Assembly (NCBI RefSeq): GCF_038002825.1
Contig: NZ_JBBODF010000001.1
Coordinates: 3,224,001-3,288,000, forward strand
Source: Paenibacillus sp. FSL H8-0048
Lineage (GTDB): Bacteria; Bacillota; Bacilli; Paenibacillales; Paenibacillaceae
Direction: 5' to 3'
DNA: 64,000 nucleotides
Shown: positions 60,862 through 64,000 of the stretch, in pieces
Layout of the letters: the number at the start of each line of letters is the position of its first letter
Position numbering within the stretch: position 1 is the stretch's first letter
Notes under the pieces: model-generated
What the model saw: the letters and a program-made list of their open reading frames with translations, nothing else
Databases searched by the model: none
What the model was told of the DNA's origin: nothing
Program-made: the position numbers and the translations under genes

Positions 60862-61781
60862 CTTCCGCCGCCCCCGATCAAATCCATATAATACTGCTCC
60901 AGATTGGGCGCCGTCAGCTGAAAGCCGTCCACCGGAATCTCCCGCTGCACGAGTATAGCCATCAGGCGCTCCAGATCCACCCCGCTTCGGGGAAGCTCGA
61001 TCTCTCCGGTCTGCTTAACCCGGATATCCCCGCGGCTAAGCTCCTGCCTCAGCATTTCAGCTACAGCCGCTGCCGGAGATGATGTAGTAATACAGATCAT
61101 CACCTGTGCAGACTGCTGCAATTCAGCAGCCGAAATCTCCTGAATCAGCCGGCCCTGATGAATGAAGCCGTATTTACCGGCCAGCAGCTGCAGCTCACTC
61201 AGAATATGGCTGGAGATCAGCAGGGTCACGCCTTGTTCCCGGGACAGCTGCTCCAGGATATGCCTGACCTCCACAATTCCCGCCGGGTCGAGTCCATTCA
61301 CCGGCTCATCCAGCACCAGGAACTCCGGCCGGTTCAGCAGGGCCACGGCAATTCCCAGCCGCTGGCGCATGCCAAGCGAATATTCGCCCGCCTTCTTCGG
61401 TCCCGCCTCATCGAGACCTACAAGCTTCAGCACTTCAGCGCTCCTCCCCTTATCCCTGATGCCGAAGATCCTGCAGTAAAAGCCCAGATTCTCCATCGCA
61501 TTCATATGCGGATAGAGCGAAGGGCGTTCAATCAGGAAGCCGATCCGGCGTCTGGCTGCAATCTGCTTCTCCTTACTCTGCTCTCCGAATAAGGCCATCC
61601 TTCCGGCTGTCGGATGCACCAGACCGCCGATGATCCGCATCAGCGTGGTTTTACCCGCTCCGTTCTCCCCCACGAAGCCGTATACATCTCCCGCCTTAAT
61701 TCTCATGCAGAGCTGATCCAGCGCCGCTCCTGTAGAGTACGCCTTGGATAAATCCTCAGCCTCAAATACCGTTGCCGTCAA
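60858..61781 (-). CDS. ABC transporter ATP-binding protein
   Basis: A 307-residue ATPase from TTG 61781 with AAAAGGAG eight bases upstream. Walker A is GENGAGKTT, the ABC signature YSLGMRQRLGIA, Walker B FLVLDEPVNGLDP, and the switch His ISSHILSEL. The C-terminal region after 220 is typical of bacitracin-resistance-like ATPases. It is coupled to the permease gene and divergent from a LytTR two-component system, a common pairing for peptide response. Confidence 0.93.
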   Translation of the reverse strand: MTATVFEAEDLSKAYSTGAALDQLCMRIKAGDVYGFVGENGAGKTTLMRIIGGLVHPTAGRMALFGEQSKEKQIAARRRIGFLIERPSLYPHMNAMENLGFYCRIFGIRDKGRSAEVLKLVGLDEAGPKKAGEYSLGMRQRLGIAVALLNRPEFLVLDEPVNGLDPAGIVEVRHILEQLSREQGVTLLISSHILSELQLLAGKYGFIHQGRLIQEISAAELQQSAQVMICITTSSPAAAVAEMLRQELSRGDIRVKQTGEIELPRSGVDLERLMAILVQREIPVDGFQLTAPNLEQYYMDLIGGGGR

Positions 61782-61900
61782 AGCAAACACTCCTTTTCCC
61801 ATTCAAATCTGTTGACGGCTTAACGATACCATCTGGTGTTCCCTCCGCTAACGCAGGTGTCATATTCACGCGGGATCATGTCGTTTTTGAGGATGAAAAT

Positions 61901-61937
61901 GTATAATATAGGGATCAATGCAAAGGTGGAGAAGCCG
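61901..61937 (+). promoter_or_regulatory. Promoter of the LytTR two-component operon
   Basis: A perfect TATAAT (61902-61907) preceded by TG lies about 30 bases before the response-regulator start. The -35 is weak (possibly TTGAGG, closely spaced), so an activator may be needed. AAAGGTGGAG precedes ATG 61938. Confidence 0.5.
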
Positions 61938-62672
61938 ATGATTCATATTGCTGTGTGTGACGATGAGCCCCGTGCAGCCGGAGAGGCCGAGCGCCTCATT
62001 CTGGAAACCGGTGAAGACTTGAACGAGCTTATTGAGATTTCCCTATATTATTCAGGAGAAAGCTTCGCCCGGGCCCTTCGGGACGGCAGGCAGTTCGATA
62101 TTATCTTGATGGACATTGAGCTGGGCGGTCTGGACGGCATTGCGGCGGGGCAGCTCCTGAGGGAGGATGACGGCTATGATCCGGTGCAGCTTATCTATAT
62201 TTCCAGCCATGAAGAATACCATATGCAGCTGTTTGACCTGCGTCCTTCGGGATTCATGAAGAAGCCGGTAACGCCGGAGAGCTTCAAGCAGAAGCTGGTC
62301 CGGGCCATACATAAGACCCTCCGTCTCCGGCAGCAGGGCCGGACGAACTTCCTTGCGGTACAGCTGAAGAACCAGGAACTAAGGATTCCGCACAGGGACA
62401 TTCATTATCTGGAGAGCAGCATCCGGCGGATTACACTGGTTACTCAGAACCGGACACTGCAATATTACGGGAAGCTGGTAGTGGAGGAGGAGAAGCTGGC
62501 GTCCAGCCATTTCGTAAGAATTCACCAGTCCTATATCGTAAACTTCTATTCAATCCAGGCCATCAGCGCCAAAAAAATCATGCTCACCACCGGCTGTGAG
62601 CTGCCGGTCAGCAGCAAATATAGCCCCGCTGTGCGCAGGGCCTATCTGAATTTCAGAGGGGAGCTGGTATGA
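61938..62672 (+). CDS. LytTR-family response regulator (AgrA-like)
   Basis: A 244-residue protein from ATG 61938 (MIHIAVCDDEPR); the frame opens earlier without a ribosome site. The receiver domain has DD at 8-9, the phospho-accepting Asp in DIILMDIELGG and the Lys in FMKKPVT. The C-terminal LytTR DNA-binding domain (FLAVQLKNQELRIPHRDIHYLESSIRRITLVTQNRTLQYYGKL ... FVRIHQSYIVNFYSIQAIS) is complete. It is coupled to the sensor gene by a four-base overlap and probably controls the divergent ABC genes. Confidence 0.93.
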   Translation: MIHIAVCDDEPRAAGEAERLILETGEDLNELIEISLYYSGESFARALRDGRQFDIILMDIELGGLDGIAAGQLLREDDGYDPVQLIYISSHEEYHMQLFDLRPSGFMKKPVTPESFKQKLVRAIHKTLRLRQQGRTNFLAVQLKNQELRIPHRDIHYLESSIRRITLVTQNRTLQYYGKLVVEEEKLASSHFVRIHQSYIVNFYSIQAISAKKIMLTTGCELPVSSKYSPAVRRAYLNFRGELV

Positions 62673-63985
62673 CTTCTGTGCTCCTTGATGAAATTATTTA
62701 TCTTGCTGTACTTCCGCTGCTGCCATTCGTACTGCATCTCTTCTTCAGCCGTTTCTTCATCTGCCGTCTTGAATCCCGGCTGCGGCTGATTGCACTGTAT
62801 ATGCTGTATATAGGTGTTCACACTCTGTTCCATTACAGTTCCTTGCCCGCTCTGCTGCTGATGGCCGGCAATGTCGGACTGGTATTGGTGTTGTCCTTGT
62901 TTTACCGTGGGGCTTTTGCATGGCGGTTGTATGCTGCACTGTTTATCTCTGCTGTAATTGTCCTCAGCGATGGGGCATTTCAATGGATATGGACAGACAA
63001 CGGCTACAGAATCAGCCTGCTGCTCTCGAAGCTGTTGATGCTATTGCTCGTTATCCTGCTGCGCCGGGGAGTAAAAGGCGAGTGCCGGGGCCAGCTGGAC
63101 GGAGGATTGAGGTCCATTGTCTTTCTCTGTCCTTGCCTGAGCATTGTCGTGCTGCTAGAGTTGTCCGGCAGTCCCTTCTTCCGGCTATATCCGCAGTTAT
63201 TCCCTGTCGTTCCCGCCTTGCTGCTCGCTATTAATCTTCTGGTCTTCCTCCTGATTGACCGCATGCTGAGCGCACAGTCTGAACGCAGCCAGCGTATGCT
63301 GCTGGAGCAGCAGAATAGCTATTATGTGAACCAGTATCACCGGAACCGGGAATTCCAGGAGGAGGCCCTCCGGTTCCGCCATGACTTCAACCATATTCTG
63401 CTGGGCCTGCGCTCCAGAATTCTCAGCGGAGAAGAAGCTGCCTCTACAGCCGAGCTGGACGCTCTGCTGGGCTCGGCTGGACAAGCCCAAGCCTACTGCA
63501 ACACGGGCAACCCGGTTATTGACTCCATTCTGGATTACAAACGGCAGGAGGCATCCTCAGCAGAGATTGAGCTCCGGCTGGAGCTGAGCCTTCCGCCCCG
63601 GCTGATGCTGGATACCGCTGTCATCAGCGTTATTCTGGGTAATGCCCTTGACAATGCACGGGAAGCAGTCAGTCTGATCCCCAAGGAACAGGGAACAGAA
63701 CGATACATCGCGGTACATATGCATTATCTGAATGACAGCTTATTCATACGGATTCAGAATCCGTACTACGGGTCTGTCCTCCAAGGCCCAGGCGGCGAGC
63801 TGCTGACGACCAAAAGCGATAAGCGCTCCCACGGGATCGGACTGCGGAATATCCGCCAGACGATGGAGCGGGCCGGCGGGCTGTTTCAGCTTGCTTACAG
63901 CGGCCAGCTGTTTCAGCTGGAGCTGGTGCTTTTTCATATGGAGAGAGATGAACGTGGCAGAGGACAGGTGTCCGAGGGGGAATGA
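62669..63985 (+). CDS. GHKL sensor histidine kinase (AgrC-like)
   Basis: A 438-residue membrane kinase. About six to seven membrane helices fill residues 1-200. The phosphorylation box EALRFRHDFNHILLGLRS carries the His typical of AgrC-type kinases. The GHKL ATP domain has ISVILGNALDNAREAV (N box) and LTTKSDKRSHGIGLRNIRQTM (G box). With the upstream LytTR regulator it forms a peptide-sensing type two-component system; no AgrD/AgrB-like peptide gene is seen nearby. Confidence 0.93.
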   Translation: MTSVLLDEIIYLAVLPLLPFVLHLFFSRFFICRLESRLRLIALYMLYIGVHTLFHYSSLPALLLMAGNVGLVLVLSLFYRGAFAWRLYAALFISAVIVLSDGAFQWIWTDNGYRISLLLSKLLMLLLVILLRRGVKGECRGQLDGGLRSIVFLCPCLSIVVLLELSGSPFFRLYPQLFPVVPALLLAINLLVFLLIDRMLSAQSERSQRMLLEQQNSYYVNQYHRNREFQEEALRFRHDFNHILLGLRSRILSGEEAASTAELDALLGSAGQAQAYCNTGNPVIDSILDYKRQEASSAEIELRLELSLPPRLMLDTAVISVILGNALDNAREAVSLIPKEQGTERYIAVHMHYLNDSLFIRIQNPYYGSVLQGPGGELLTTKSDKRSHGIGLRNIRQTMERAGGLFQLAYSGQLFQLELVLFHMERDERGRGQVSEGE

Positions 63986-64000
63986 TGAGGAATAGGGCCT

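Overview
The window looks like a chromosomal segment of a spore-forming, moderately high-GC Bacillota, most likely Paenibacillus or a close relative. The grounds are the strong AGGAGG-type ribosome sites, the Bacillales order ydcC-alr-ndoAI-ndoA, a GerA-type spore germination operon, several secreted proteins with copper-amine-oxidase-N-like 'stalk' domains, and many ECF, TetR, MFS and MocR genes. No rRNA, complete tRNA, CRISPR or prophage was found.

Layout. 0.3-2.2 kb: MFS efflux pump and its TetR repressor, which appears to start at ATT. 2.3-5.7 kb: the ydcC-alr-ndoAI-ndoA operon, read leftwards. 5.8-8.3 kb: a decayed ECF sigma/anti-sigma pair next to an IS200/IS605 element with tnpA, tnpB and structured ends. 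8.4-10.4 kb: a second MFS/TetR pair, divergent, with two operators. 10.4-21.7 kb: ECF sigma with DUF3600 anti-sigma, stalk proteins, TatD-like hydrolase, histidine phosphatase, MFS plus winged-helix regulator, a YjgB-type lipoprotein, RDD protein, FlaR-type kinase, L,D-transpeptidase. 21.8-30.4 kb: SPFH protein with a divergent NAD-kinase-like protein, CutC, membrane proteins, Nudix, GDPD, GGDEF, and a phosphodiester glycosidase. 30.7-36.0 kb: five-gene germinant receptor operon. 36.2-38.6 kb: feoA with feoB split into a GTPase gene and a permease gene.

39.2-45.3 kb is the most unusual part. It is a tightly coupled operon of the poorly understood STM4015-STM4014-STM4013-STM4012-STM4011 families (leucine-rich repeat, ATP-grasp, alkaline-phosphatase-like, two radical SAM enzymes), ending in an adenylylsulfate-kinase gene. 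Intergenic repeat arrays flank it on both sides, and an IS3 element has entered the right-hand array.

46.9-64 kb: TIMP-like surface protein, MocR regulator with EamA transporter, two exported proteins of unknown function (one AT-rich), YflT-type stress protein, 2Fe-2S thioredoxin-fold protein, AraC regulator, two aldo/keto reductases, ZIP transporter, MsrA-MsrB fusion whose MsrB half has lost its catalytic Cys, and an ABC transporter divergent from an AgrC/AgrA-like two-component system.

A theme across the window is intergenic palindromic repeats with a shared spacing. At least six loci (13.9, 17.4, 27.9, 38.7, 45.3-46.9 and 56.6 kb) place successive units 51 bp apart even though the sequences between them differ. 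A further locus at 56.3 kb has a 50-bp spacing. I know of no description of this. Coordinates and spacings were counted by hand from the sequence; no database search was possible.
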